In this document: one piece after another, positions 30,962 through 38,913 of the stretch | Numbering within the stretch: the first letter of the stretch is position 1 | Layout of the letters: every line of letters starts with the position of its first letter | From: Methylosinus sp. H3A | GTDB lineage: Bacteria; Pseudomonadota; Alphaproteobacteria; Rhizobiales; Beijerinckiaceae | Assembly (NCBI RefSeq): GCF_015709455.1 | Contig: NZ_JADNQW010000005.1 | Span: 1,674,001 to 1,738,000 of the forward strand | Direction: 5' to 3' | DNA: 64,000 bases | Program-made: the position numbers and the translations under genes | Notes under the pieces: generated by a model | Told to the model about the DNA's origin: nothing | The model's database searches: none | What the model saw: only the letters and a program-made list of their open reading frames with translations

Positions 30962-31861
30962 ATGATCGCGACGCACAGCAGAAACCTCTTTCACGACGCC
31001 GAGCGCGAGCAGCTCGAGCTTTTTCGGGCGCTTTCCGGCGACCTCGCCCCGCGCGACGCGCAGGATCTCATGGCCTACCCATTCTTCAGCCTCGCCAAAT
31101 CAAAGCGCATCAAGCCGATCGACTTTCGAATGGGCGAGATCGTCATCAAAGTCGAGGCGTCCGTCGAGCATGGCATGGCGACGATCTGGGACGCCGATGT
31201 GCTGATCTGGGCCGCGTCGCAGATCGTCCAGGCGCGCGACCGAGGATTGCGGACATCTCGCCTGATGGCGTCCACCCCTTACGAAATTCTCACCTTCACC
31301 GGCCGGACCACCAGCGCTCGCGACTACCATCGACTGAAGGCGGCGCTCGACCGCCTGCAGGCGACGAGCGTGGTGACATCCATCCGTCAGCCCGCCGAGC
31401 GGCGTCGCCACCGTTTCTCCTGGATCAACGAGTGGAAGGAGACCGCCGATGCGAACGGAAGGCCGCTCGGCGTCGAATTGATCCTGCCGGACTGGTTCTA
31501 CGCCGGCGTGCTCGACAACGCCTTGGTCCTCACCATCGATCGCGCCTATTTTTCGCTAACCGGCGGCCTCGAGCGCTGGCTCTATCGGCTCGTGCGCAAG
31601 CATGGCGGTAGCCAGCGCGGCGGCTGGAGCTTCGATTTCGAACATCTCCATGCCAAGTCCGGCGCGCTGTCGCCGTTGAAGCACTTCGCGTTCGATCTGC
31701 GCGACATCGTGCGTCGGCAACCACTCCCGAACTATCGGCTGTCGATCCGCCCGGGGCCGCAGGGCGGCGAGCGGCTCTTCTTTGTTCCCTTTCAAATCCC
31801 TGCCTCGGCGCCCGTGCTCTCCGCAGGCGATCCCCCGGCCACATCGGTGGAAAAGCTGTGA
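30962..31861 (+). CDS. repA: Replication initiator protein A (RepA-like)
   Basis: The 299-aa initiator is found on alphaproteobacterial ICEs and plasmids: AYPFFSLAKSKRIKPIDFRM, TPYEILTFTGRTTSARDYHR, RFSWINEWKETADANGRP and ERWLYRLVRKHGG, with a winged-helix character. It would let the excised circle replicate. ATG 30962 lies 17 bp after the excisionase gene, suggesting joint expression. Three iteron-like repeats start eight bases after its stop codon, a strong sign of an origin bound by this protein. Confidence 0.87.
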   Translation: MIATHSRNLFHDAEREQLELFRALSGDLAPRDAQDLMAYPFFSLAKSKRIKPIDFRMGEIVIKVEASVEHGMATIWDADVLIWAASQIVQARDRGLRTSRLMASTPYEILTFTGRTTSARDYHRLKAALDRLQATSVVTSIRQPAERRRHRFSWINEWKETADANGRPLGVELILPDWFYAGVLDNALVLTIDRAYFSLTGGLERWLYRLVRKHGGSQRGGWSFDFEHLHAKSGALSPLKHFAFDLRDIVRRQPLPNYRLSIRPGPQGGERLFFVPFQIPASAPVLSAGDPPATSVEKL

Positions 31862-31868
31862 AATCGCT

Positions 31869-31931
31869 CGTGCTATCGAAAACCGTCGGACACGTGCCAT
31901 CGAGGACCGAATCCGCGTGCCATCGAGGACC
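31869..31931 (+). repeat. Three iterons downstream of repA (candidate replication origin)
   Basis: CGTGCCATCGAGGACC occurs at 31893-31908 and 31916-31931, with a variant CGTGCTATCGAAAACC at 31869-31884. The spacing is 24 and 23 bp, close to two helical turns. A perfect hairpin GGAATCC-TTC-GGATTCC follows at 31992-32008. Direct repeats with helical phasing beside a repA gene are typical RepA-binding sites. The Tn7-like element has inserted about 100 bp further on. Confidence 0.75.
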
Positions 31932-32036
31932 AAACCGGCTTCTAACCCTCCGCCCTGTCACGATTCACGCCGCTCCTAACTTTTCTAACTTGGAATCCTT
32001 CGGATTCCTTCTAACGGCCGGCCCCGAAATCCACAC

Positions 32037-32132
32037 TGTCGGTGCGCGAGGTTTCGTGAACCGGGGCGAGGAATCATGAACTCGCTCCAGGATACGCGAA
32101 CCGGATTCACGGACCTGGAGCAGGATCATGAA
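32037..32132 (+). repeat. Left end of the Tn7-like element: four transposase-binding sites
   Basis: An AGG-(W)TCGTGAA-type motif recurs at 32049-32060 (AGGTTTCGTGAA), 32069-32080 (AGGAATCATGAA), 32089-32100 (AGGATACGCGAA) and 32122-32132 (AGGATCATGAA). The first three are exactly 20 bp apart. The last one lies inside the 3' end of tniQ. Such arrays are TnsB-type binding sites. Confidence 0.75.
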
Positions 32133-33651
32133 TAGATCCCGCTCTGCGAGGACCGTGCTTCGGTCCCCACAATCGACGACGGCGCCCGGGCTTCGCGCGG
32201 CGATGTTTGGCCAGCAGCTTCGACGCGGCGTCGAGATCGAGGTCGACGCCGAATATCTCTCTAGCCCGATCGACGATCGCTTGCCGGCTCTGGCGAAGAC
32301 GATTGCCAGCGATCCACTTCCCCAGCTCCTCGGCCTGAGCGCCGGTCAGAGCTGGTTTGCCCGTGGGACGTTCCAATGCAGCCTCGAGGCCTCCGGCCGC
32401 GCCACGATGGAGCCAGCGATAAATGCTATGCGGCTTGACGCCGACGAGCGCGGCAACCGCTTCGACCGGCGCACCGTCTCTCAGTTCCGCCAACGCCCTG
32501 AGCCGTTGGCGCCGATGCTTGTAGCGATCCTGCATGGATTGTTCACGCAGACGCGAGGCGCTCAGGCTGTCCAACCAGGGCTTCCACGCGCGCCGGCCCT
32601 CCGGCCGTTTGGCGCTTGCCGCTGCGAGTATGCCTCGCAGTCGGATTTTCACGACGTCGTCGAAGTCCGTGAAGCGAGCGAGCAGCCTTTCGAGATGCGG
32701 CGTCAGCAGTGTGGCGATGCTTCTCGACAGGCGCTCGTCGAGATCGCCCAACAACCAAGCCAGCAACAGCAACCCGCCATAGTTCTCCTTCCAGGGGATA
32801 CGCCGCCGCTCGCTCTCGATCATTCCGAGATCGTGGCAGACGCCGGCGGACAGGCGATCACGCTGTCTCGGCGCGAGATAGCCACGCTGCTTACCCGTGT
32901 GACGTGTCCAGAACATCGCGTGAAGCACGTCGGCGAGCGCCATGGTCGTTGGCCAGTCCAGGGCGCCGATCCTGGGGAGGATCGTCGTTCCGCTTCGTTT
33001 GCCAGCGACGAGAGCCGCTTGCAGATCGAGAACGGCCGGATGCGCCGGAAGACGCTCGGCATGAGTCAGCGGGGCTGCGCAGCGACCGCAAAGAAAGTCG
33101 ATCGGCTCCGAACCGGTCAGGCCGCGCAGCCACAGCGCCTTGCCGCAGGAGGGGCACTTTCCGATGAGCGTCGTCCCATGATGGGGGCATGCGCCTGCCC
33201 AACCAAGCGTCCAGATCAGCTGGAGATGCGGACGCGGCGCTTCGGAGAGGCATTGCATGCAGACGTCGACACGGCCGAGGCGAGCGTTGCGACTGTCATG
33301 AGCGGTCCATCGGTTTGCTGCAAATCGATCCGCCCGCTCATCATTCGGTTCGGCGGCCCAATCGCACAACGTCATCTCGACGAGACGCGTCACATCGACG
33401 CCGGTTCGGCTTTCGATCCGCTTCAACGTCGACGGATCGGGACGACGCCACCATCCACTGTCCCGCCGAACATCGACGCCGAATGCATCGCGGCAAAGAA
33501 CGCGCGGCGTCATGCCGAGAACGGCGGAAAGCGCCGCCACCCAGGAGATCAGGGATTCGCCTTCGATCGGAGCGACATGCCTCGGCAACCCGGTGCGATC
33601 TCGCGAAGGGGCCGGGGCCGGCGCCACCTCGAACAAATCAGACAGCGACAC
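32107..33651 (-). CDS. tniQ: TniQ-family target-selection protein with extra C-terminal HTH
   Basis: The 514-aa protein has an N-terminal TniQ domain (LPRHVAPIEGESLISWVAAL) and zinc-binding Cys groups (VCMQC, ACPHHG, KCPSCGK, LCGRC). TniQ/TnsD proteins choose the insertion site. After about residue 370 it carries a helix-turn-helix block like that of IS630-type transposases (LRALAELRDGAPVEAVAALV, GVKPHSIYRWLHRG, then ALTGAQAEELGKWI), which is not part of minimal TniQ. The end of the gene runs into the transposon's terminal binding sites. It overlaps tniB by 14 bp. The extra domain may define the target sequence. Confidence 0.88.
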   Translation of the reverse strand: MSLSDLFEVAPAPAPSRDRTGLPRHVAPIEGESLISWVAALSAVLGMTPRVLCRDAFGVDVRRDSGWWRRPDPSTLKRIESRTGVDVTRLVEMTLCDWAAEPNDERADRFAANRWTAHDSRNARLGRVDVCMQCLSEAPRPHLQLIWTLGWAGACPHHGTTLIGKCPSCGKALWLRGLTGSEPIDFLCGRCAAPLTHAERLPAHPAVLDLQAALVAGKRSGTTILPRIGALDWPTTMALADVLHAMFWTRHTGKQRGYLAPRQRDRLSAGVCHDLGMIESERRRIPWKENYGGLLLLAWLLGDLDERLSRSIATLLTPHLERLLARFTDFDDVVKIRLRGILAAASAKRPEGRRAWKPWLDSLSASRLREQSMQDRYKHRRQRLRALAELRDGAPVEAVAALVGVKPHSIYRWLHRGAAGGLEAALERPTGKPALTGAQAEELGKWIAGNRLRQSRQAIVDRAREIFGVDLDLDAASKLLAKHRRAKPGRRRRLWGPKHGPRRAGSIHDPAPGP

Positions 33652-34534
33652 GACGACGCTCGGAGGGACGAATGAAGCCCGTATCCTCGATCATGCGCGC
33701 GGAGATCGCCTCCGTGTCCGTCTCCACCGCCCGAACCGCGGCGCGGATGATCACTGCGATCATCTCGCCGAGCACGCCTTCGGATGCCGAGAGGATGCGA
33801 GCGCCGAGCGCGGACTCGGCGAGATGCGACGGCTTGCGCAGCGGAAGCACAGCCTCGAGCGTGTTCAGCAGTCGGCGATACTCGCCGTCGTCGCTCCATA
33901 GCGGCAGAGGATGCGGCTCGAAGCGATTGACGAGTTGGTCATCGCTGCGGATCGCCCGCAGCGCCTCGGCGGTGCCGACGCCGACCAGCGGAATCTGCAG
34001 TTCGTTGCCGAGCCAGCGCAGCAGGTTGAGCAGCCGACGCTGCTGCATCGCCGAACCCGACAGCACGTTGTGCAGTTCGTCGATCACCAGCATCCGCGTT
34101 CCCGTCGAACGCATGACGCGGACAACCGCGTCCTGCTTGGTGGCGATTCGATCGCGTGGGCTGAACGGCATTCCGATCGCATCGAGAATCGCCCCGAAGA
34201 ACCGGCCTTCGTCCGGACCAGGCGGCATCTGCACCTTCACGACGGGAAAAAGCGCAATCCCGTCATTGCTCTCGCCAGCGGCGGCTCCCGGGTGCGCCCG
34301 CCGAAACTTCTCGACGATCATGGTCTTGCCGTTGTTCGTCGGACCGACCAGCAACAGGTTCGGCATCCGCGTTCGCTTCGGGAAGCTCAGCAAGTCCTCC
34401 AGCGCCGCCAGGACGGCTTCCGCCCGTGCATAGCCGATCCAACGATCCGTACGGATGCGTCGTATGCGCGACGGGGCGTCTTCGTCAGCGAAGCGCCGGA
34501 CCGAGGGATGCAGATGCGCATAGTCGTCGCTCAT
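33638..34534 (-). CDS. tniB: TniB/TnsC-type AAA+ ATPase
   Basis: The 298-aa regulator links target selection to the transposase. Walker A is LLVGPTNNGKT (about residues 61-71), Walker B is MLVIDELHNV, and sensor-like LPLVGVGTAEALRAI follows. The chosen ATG at 34534 overlaps the tniA stop (ATGA); an in-frame GTG two codons earlier is less likely. ATP-bound TniB/TnsC forms filaments on target DNA and activates TniA. Confidence 0.92.
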   Translation of the reverse strand: MSDDYAHLHPSVRRFADEDAPSRIRRIRTDRWIGYARAEAVLAALEDLLSFPKRTRMPNLLLVGPTNNGKTMIVEKFRRAHPGAAAGESNDGIALFPVVKVQMPPGPDEGRFFGAILDAIGMPFSPRDRIATKQDAVVRVMRSTGTRMLVIDELHNVLSGSAMQQRRLLNLLRWLGNELQIPLVGVGTAEALRAIRSDDQLVNRFEPHPLPLWSDDGEYRRLLNTLEAVLPLRKPSHLAESALGARILSASEGVLGEMIAVIIRAAVRAVETDTEAISARMIEDTGFIRPSERRRVAV

Positions 34535-36201
34535 TCCCACTCCTCGACCGGGAACATCCGTTCGTGTGGGGCCAGGCCCTCGTCGATCTGCAGGAGCCGA
34601 TCGGCTTCATCGTGCTCTATCGGAAGCAGATCGGAATGACCCGCGGCGACAGCGTGCAGACGCCGCTCGCGCTGCCGTCTCGCCGCTTTGCTGGAGCGAA
34701 CGGCGCCGTCGGTGATCGCTCGCATGGCCTCGATGGTGCGGAAGATAGCTTCCTCGTCGACCAGCGAGCGGCCGCTTTCGTGCAGTCGCTTCAGCGCCAG
34801 ACGGTGCTCCCACAGGCTGATCGGCGGACGCCGCAGATCGCGATAGCTGAGGTCGTAATACACTCCGTCGGGACCGAGCAGATAAATACGGCTGAGATCG
34901 CGCGGGTCGTAGCGCACGATCATCGGCTCGGGATGGCCGATCCAGGTGCTCAGCACGTCCGCCCAATAGGCGATCGAGTGCAGCGCCACGCCGTCTCGGC
35001 GAATCCGGCGCCGTGCGATCGGCAAGAAGTCGATCAGGAATCGGCGTGGATCGGCTACGGCAGTCGGCTCGCCGCGTCCCAACGTCGTGTCGTCCCCGGC
35101 GACGCCTCGTTTCCAGGCAGCCAACGGCGTGACGCCGAGGCCGCGATGCAGATCACGATGATAGACGCCTGCGACTGCGTGACCGAGCCAGCGCTCCACC
35201 TCGTCGAGTGTCATCGCCGCCGTCTTCTGTGGGTCCAAATCGCCTCTCTCCTGCACGTCGGAAAAGGTCGTTCCCGGCAGCAGATGGACCTTGCCCATCA
35301 TCGTGCCGATCAGCCGCTCGATGTGGCCGCCATAGTGCGGCGTGCGCACCGGCCTGTAATCGATGGCGATCCCATACTGTTCGCAGCCGCGCTTCAGCGC
35401 CTCGGACCGGAACTCCTTGGCGTTATCCAAGTGCAGGCGTTCGGGGATGCCGCGCACCGGCCATTCGGCGTCGATGCCGCGCTCGGCCAGCCAGCTCTCC
35501 TTGGAAAGCGCAGCATGGCTCAGGCACAACGCGACCGAGGTCGCGGATGGCGGCTCCAACGACAAATGGAAGCCCGCGACGCAACGCGTGCAGACGTCGA
35601 TCGCCAGCGTCAGCCAGGGCCGCTGAATCGGCGCGCGCGTCTCGCTGTCGACGACGATCACGTCGACCAGCGTATGGTCGATCTGAATCAGCGACAACGG
35701 CCAGTGGGCTTCCAGCGATCCGACCACCGGGAGAAAGCGCTCGCGCGCCGCCTTGCGGCCTTCGCGCTTCGCGACAACCTCATGGGCGGGACGCGCCTGC
35801 ACCCGGGCCGTGATCGCCTTGCGGCTCGGAACGCGCAGACCTTCCACGACGCAACGGCGTCGGACTTCCTCGACCAGATGAGTGATCCGAGGTCGCTGAC
35901 GCGTCAGATAGACCGTGTCGATGGCCTCGCGGATCACCGCGTCCACTTCCTCATCGAGCAAGGAGACGCCGCGTTCGGGACCACGACGGCTCGGCAGCAA
36001 GCCGGTCAGGCGCGCGTCGGCGAGGTAGCGCCGCAGCAATGCATAAGTGTGGGTCGCCCCATATCCGAGCTCACAAGCGGCCGCCAACGCGTCGCGTCGC
36101 GTACGCGCCGGATTCTCCGCCAGTCGCCGGATCACCGGGAGACAGCGTCGCGCTTCATCCCAGGCGGCGGCGCCGATCATCGAGAGGTCGGGCGTGTTCA
36201 T
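34531..36201 (-). CDS. tniA: TniA/TnsB-type DDE transposase
   Basis: The 556-aa transposase has an rve/retroviral-integrase core. The triad is visible as D175 (LIQIDHTLVDV), D259 (RLHLDNAKEF) and E295 (GGHIERLIGT). N-terminal helix-turn-helix segments (AACELGYGATHTYALLRRYL) and a C-terminal beta-barrel region (Mu-C) flank it. It binds the repeat arrays at both ends and joins 3' ends to the target. Start ATG overlaps the tnsA stop (ATGA). Confidence 0.94.
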   Translation of the reverse strand: MNTPDLSMIGAAAWDEARRCLPVIRRLAENPARTRRDALAAACELGYGATHTYALLRRYLADARLTGLLPSRRGPERGVSLLDEEVDAVIREAIDTVYLTRQRPRITHLVEEVRRRCVVEGLRVPSRKAITARVQARPAHEVVAKREGRKAARERFLPVVGSLEAHWPLSLIQIDHTLVDVIVVDSETRAPIQRPWLTLAIDVCTRCVAGFHLSLEPPSATSVALCLSHAALSKESWLAERGIDAEWPVRGIPERLHLDNAKEFRSEALKRGCEQYGIAIDYRPVRTPHYGGHIERLIGTMMGKVHLLPGTTFSDVQERGDLDPQKTAAMTLDEVERWLGHAVAGVYHRDLHRGLGVTPLAAWKRGVAGDDTTLGRGEPTAVADPRRFLIDFLPIARRRIRRDGVALHSIAYWADVLSTWIGHPEPMIVRYDPRDLSRIYLLGPDGVYYDLSYRDLRRPPISLWEHRLALKRLHESGRSLVDEEAIFRTIEAMRAITDGAVRSSKAARRQRERRLHAVAAGHSDLLPIEHDEADRLLQIDEGLAPHERMFPVEEWE

Positions 36202-36821
36202 GGCGCAGTCACCGGCGTCTCGGCCGTGATCGGCGCCGTGAGATCGACGGCGAGCGCTCCGCGGGCGATCAGCCGCCAGATCACGGCGAGAGCAACCTCG
36301 CGCGTAGCCGGCAGATCATCCACCAGATCGCCGAAACTGACGGCATGGGCGCGCGCATGGGCGACGGCTCGCTCCGCCAGCGCAGTGTCGATCGGCGCGC
36401 GCCTGAGCGGCAACAGCCGCTTCGCTGCGTCGAGGCGCGATCCGCGGATCCCACGCTCGGTCGCGATCCTGAAGCGCGCGCCATTGCCACGCGCCCAAAG
36501 TCGCGCAGCGGCGAAAGCGGGTCGGAAACGACGCCAGCCGTCGCGCAGATCCTTACGGTACTTGATCTCGATGATCTCGCAGCGGCCGTCGCCCCAGTCG
36601 ACGCGGAAGTCCGGCGTGTACCGCCGCTGGCGGCCTTCATGCTCGAACCAGATCGTCATCGGCTGGGCCGTCACCACGGCGCCGGCATCCATGAAGCTCA
36701 CGAGCGTCACGAAGTCCCGCTCCAGCGCGCTCTCATGCTCCGCCGTCCCAGTCGCCAACGCCTGGAACCCGGTCACATGCGACCGATGGCTGAGAGGAAT
36801 GCGCCGCAAATCGCTCTCCAT
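36198..36821 (-). CDS. tnsA: TnsA-type endonuclease
   Basis: The 207-aa nuclease has the TnsA N-terminal fold: E34 (HESALERDFVTL), D71 (RRYTPDFRVDW) and E85-x-K87 (CEIIEIKYRK), a PD-(D/E)XK site. TnsA cuts the 5' ends so that the element moves by cut-and-paste rather than by cointegrates. Its C-terminal part is helical, as in TnsA's partner-binding domain. It is the first gene of the transposition operon, ATG 36821, 114 bp from the right terminal repeat. Confidence 0.88.
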   Translation of the reverse strand: MESDLRRIPLSHRSHVTGFQALATGTAEHESALERDFVTLVSFMDAGAVVTAQPMTIWFEHEGRQRRYTPDFRVDWGDGRCEIIEIKYRKDLRDGWRRFRPAFAAARLWARGNGARFRIATERGIRGSRLDAAKRLLPLRRAPIDTALAERAVAHARAHAVSFGDLVDDLPATREVALAVIWRLIARGALAVDLTAPITAETPVTAP

Positions 36822-36834
36822 TTACGGAACGATT

Positions 36835-36958
36835 CGGTTCGAAAACCTAGCACATTTTGGGGTCAGTTCACAAACCTGGAACCATATCGATGCACGCAAA
36901 CCATTCTGCGGATTCAGATCCGCCAAATCATCGATTCACGAAACCTCGCGCACCGACA
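36835..36958 (-). repeat. Right end of the Tn7-like element: three transposase-binding sites
   Basis: Read inward on the minus strand the motif appears as AGGTTTCGTGAA (36935-36946), CAGGTTTGTGAACTG (36864-36878) and AGGTTTTCGAACCG (36835-36848). Number and spacing differ from the left end, giving the asymmetric ends expected of Tn7-like elements. The region also contains the promoter of the leftward transposition operon; no clear box is assigned. Confidence 0.7.
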
Positions 36959-36999
36959 CACACTGTGGACAACTATCGGATTTGCCGTCGAGGCGCGCC

Positions 37000-37635
37000 A
37001 TGATCGTCGCGCTCCTCAACCAGAAGGGCGGCGTCGGCAAGACCACTCTGGCGCTTCATCTCGCCGGCCGATGGGCCCGCGAGGGCAAGCGGACGATCGT
37101 CATCGACGCCGACCCACAGGGTTCGGCGCTCGACTGGTCCGAGCAGCGAGCCAGAGAAGGGCTTCCGAGGCTCTTCGGAGTGATCGGCCTGTCGCGAGAC
37201 ACTCTGCATCGTGAAGCCCCGGAGATCGCTCGCGACGCCGACCATGTCGTCATCGACGGGCCGCCGAGGGTCGCTGCCCTGATGCGATCGGCGTTGCTCG
37301 CGGCCGACGTCGCGCTCGTTCCCGCGCAGCCTTCGCCGTTCGACGGCTGGGCGTCGAGCGAAATGCTGAAACTCATCGACGAGGCCCGCATCTTCCGGCC
37401 AGAGCTTCTCGCTCGTTTCGTTCTCAATCGCTGCGCGACCGGCACGATCATCGCGCGCGAAACGGCCCAAGCTCTCGCCTCCCATGAGCCGCCGGTGCTC
37501 GCCTCGCGCATCGGTCAGCGCGTCGTCTTCGCAGACGCCGCGCGCAGCGGCCGCCTCGTCTCGGAAACGGTCAACGGCGCCGTCGCTGCGCGCGAGATCG
37601 CCGCGCTCGCCGCCGAGTTGGAGAGGCTCGCATGA
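37000..37635 (+). CDS. parA: ParA-family ATPase of the ICE
   Basis: The 211-aa Walker-type ATPase has a deviant Walker A (LLNQKGGVGKTTLALHLA, residues 5-22), the switch region IVIDADPQGSALDWSEQR and HVVIDGPPR. It partitions or stabilises the element, presumably with the ParB-like protein at 20349. A very long open frame runs into it from the antisense side of the transposon, so an automatic start may be placed far upstream; ATG 37000 is the correct start by family alignment. The Tn7-like insertion ends 42 bp before it and may have separated it from its original promoter. Confidence 0.93.
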   Translation: MIVALLNQKGGVGKTTLALHLAGRWAREGKRTIVIDADPQGSALDWSEQRAREGLPRLFGVIGLSRDTLHREAPEIARDADHVVIDGPPRVAALMRSALLAADVALVPAQPSPFDGWASSEMLKLIDEARIFRPELLARFVLNRCATGTIIARETAQALASHEPPVLASRIGQRVVFADAARSGRLVSETVNGAVAAREIAALAAELERLA

Positions 37636-37889
37636 CATCGAGCAAGCCTCCGCGCGGCTTCGCCGAACGTCCGAGCGACGCAGACGCCTGGATCAAGACC
37701 GCCGACCGGAACGAGCGCGGCGCCGCGTCGAAGGCCGAGCAATTCACGGCGCGGCTGACCATCGACGTGACGCCCGATTTGCGTGGCCGCATCAAAATCA
37801 TCGCCTTTCGGCGCGGCGTCACCGTCGCCGACATGCTGCGCGACCTGCTCGCGCGTGAATTTCCCCGAGACGATGGAGGCCAGTCGTGA
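37632..37889 (+). CDS. Small ParA-linked protein, ribbon-helix-helix-like
   Basis: The 85-aa protein overlaps the parA stop (ATGA). Its C-terminal half reads as a short strand and two helices (QFTARLTIDVTPDLRGRIKI, then VTVADMLRDLLAREF), the pattern of a ribbon-helix-helix domain. Such a protein beside parA could be a centromere-binding partner or a regulator. No named family is claimed. Confidence 0.7.
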   Translation: MTSSKPPRGFAERPSDADAWIKTADRNERGAASKAEQFTARLTIDVTPDLRGRIKIIAFRRGVTVADMLRDLLAREFPRDDGGQS

Positions 37890-38395
37890 ACTCGGACATC
37901 CCAGTCGCTGGAAGGACCGCCGAAGGCGCCATTTCCTCCCTTACGCACGTCGAGCTCACCTTCATTCCCAAGCGCGTCGAATTCTGGATCAGGTTCGGCC
38001 GCGTTGCCGAAGAGAGGACGCTCGATCGCCGCCGGCGCATCGTCAGCTTTGCGTCGAACAGCATCTTCGCACTCGTGCGCTGGGCGGCCAATGAGCACGG
38101 CACGATCATTTCGCGCATCGACATTCTGCGCGCGGTGTCGCAGGGCGAGGCCTTCTCGACCGTGCCTTTCGTCCGTCCCGGCGGTGACATTTTGCTGCGC
38201 CTCAACAGCTGGCCGAGAGTCGAGCGCGCATTGCGAGCGATCGATACCGTCGAAGCAATCGGCGTCGATCCGGCCGACGCCGCACCGGATTATTGGCGGC
38301 ATGTCCACAATCGTCTGACCGTCGGCAGCGAGCCGCGAGCCTATTCGCGACAGCGGCACGACGCATGGTTGCTGCGACAGAAAGTCATGTCATGA
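37886..38395 (+). CDS. DUF2840 protein
   Basis: The 169-aa protein belongs to DUF2840, which sits between parA and the TraF-type peptidase on most ICEs of this kind: THVELTFIPKRVEFWIRFGR, FASNSIFALVRWAANEHGT and YWRHVHNRLTVGSEPRAYSR. Its function is unknown. The start is GTG 37886 overlapping the upstream stop; its own stop overlaps the next ATG, placing five genes in one coupled operon. Confidence 0.88.
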   Translation: MNSDIPVAGRTAEGAISSLTHVELTFIPKRVEFWIRFGRVAEERTLDRRRRIVSFASNSIFALVRWAANEHGTIISRIDILRAVSQGEAFSTVPFVRPGGDILLRLNSWPRVERALRAIDTVEAIGVDPADAAPDYWRHVHNRLTVGSEPRAYSRQRHDAWLLRQKVMS

Positions 38396-38913
38396 CGCCG
38401 CGCATCATCCTCGCAGTCATGTGTTCCGGCGTTACGGCCGCCGCGCTTCCACCGCGCATCGGCGTCGCGCCGGGCCTCGTCTGGAACGTCAGCGCCAGCG
38501 TGCCGATCGGGTTCTATCTCGTCATGCCGCCGGACCACCTTCAAGTCACCGATCTTGTCGTCGTCGAGCCGCAGCGGGCGGTCGCCGACTTCCTCGCAGA
38601 GCGCAGCTACCTGCCGCGCGGCGTCCCGCTTTTGAAACGCGTTCTTGCGCTTCCCGGACAGACAGTCTGCCGACGGAACCTCACCATCATCGTCGATGGA
38701 ATCGAAGTGGGAGCGGCGCGCGAAAGCGACCATCTCGGACGCGCGCTTCCCGTTTGGCAGGGCTGTCGCAGCATTGCTGACGACATGATCTTTGTCATGA
38801 ATTGGCAATCGCCGAACTCGCTCGACGGCAGATACTTCGGCCCGACGCCAATCACCTCGATCGTCGGCCGCGCGACCCCGCTCTGGACCACAGAGGAGGC
38901 GACGGAAGAATGA
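38392..38913 (+). CDS. traF: TraF-type S26 signal peptidase
   Basis: The 173-aa membrane-associated peptidase has an N-terminal hydrophobic segment (IILAVMCSGVTAAALPP), a catalytic Ser region (WNVSASVPIGFYLVMPP) and the Lys region (LPRGVPLLKRVLALPGQTVC), then NSLDGRYFGP. In RP4, TraF cuts and cyclises the TrbC pilin, matching the trbC gene at 52598. ATG 38392 overlaps the DUF2840 stop. Confidence 0.9.
   Translation: MTPRIILAVMCSGVTAAALPPRIGVAPGLVWNVSASVPIGFYLVMPPDHLQVTDLVVVEPQRAVADFLAERSYLPRGVPLLKRVLALPGQTVCRRNLTIIVDGIEVGAARESDHLGRALPVWQGCRSIADDMIFVMNWQSPNSLDGRYFGPTPITSIVGRATPLWTTEEATEE

Larger units (their letters stand above)
32037..36958 (-). mobile_element. Tn7-like transposon (tnsA-tniA-tniB-tniQ), complete, no cargo
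   Basis: The 4,922-bp element is bounded by perfect 24-bp terminal inverted repeats starting TGTCGGTGCGCGAGG (32037-32060 and 36935-36958). A 5-bp direct duplication CACAC lies outside each end (32032-32036 and 36959-36963). TGT ends and a 5-bp duplication are standard for Tn7/Tn5053 relatives. All four genes run leftward with 4-bp or 14-bp overlaps. There are no passenger genes and no CRISPR-Cas. The pre-insertion site reads TCCACACTGTGGA, a near-palindrome between the repA origin region and parA. Confidence 0.95.

Noticed and set aside
32128..33675. Plus-strand frame of 515 codons over tniQ
   Set aside because: Antisense shadow of a gene with clear zinc-binding and TniQ motifs.
34426..37635. 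Plus-strand open frame of 1,069 codons running through the transposon into parA
   Set aside because: It is antisense to tniA, tniB and tnsA and only its last 211 codons (ParA) are real. High GC keeps the opposite strand open.
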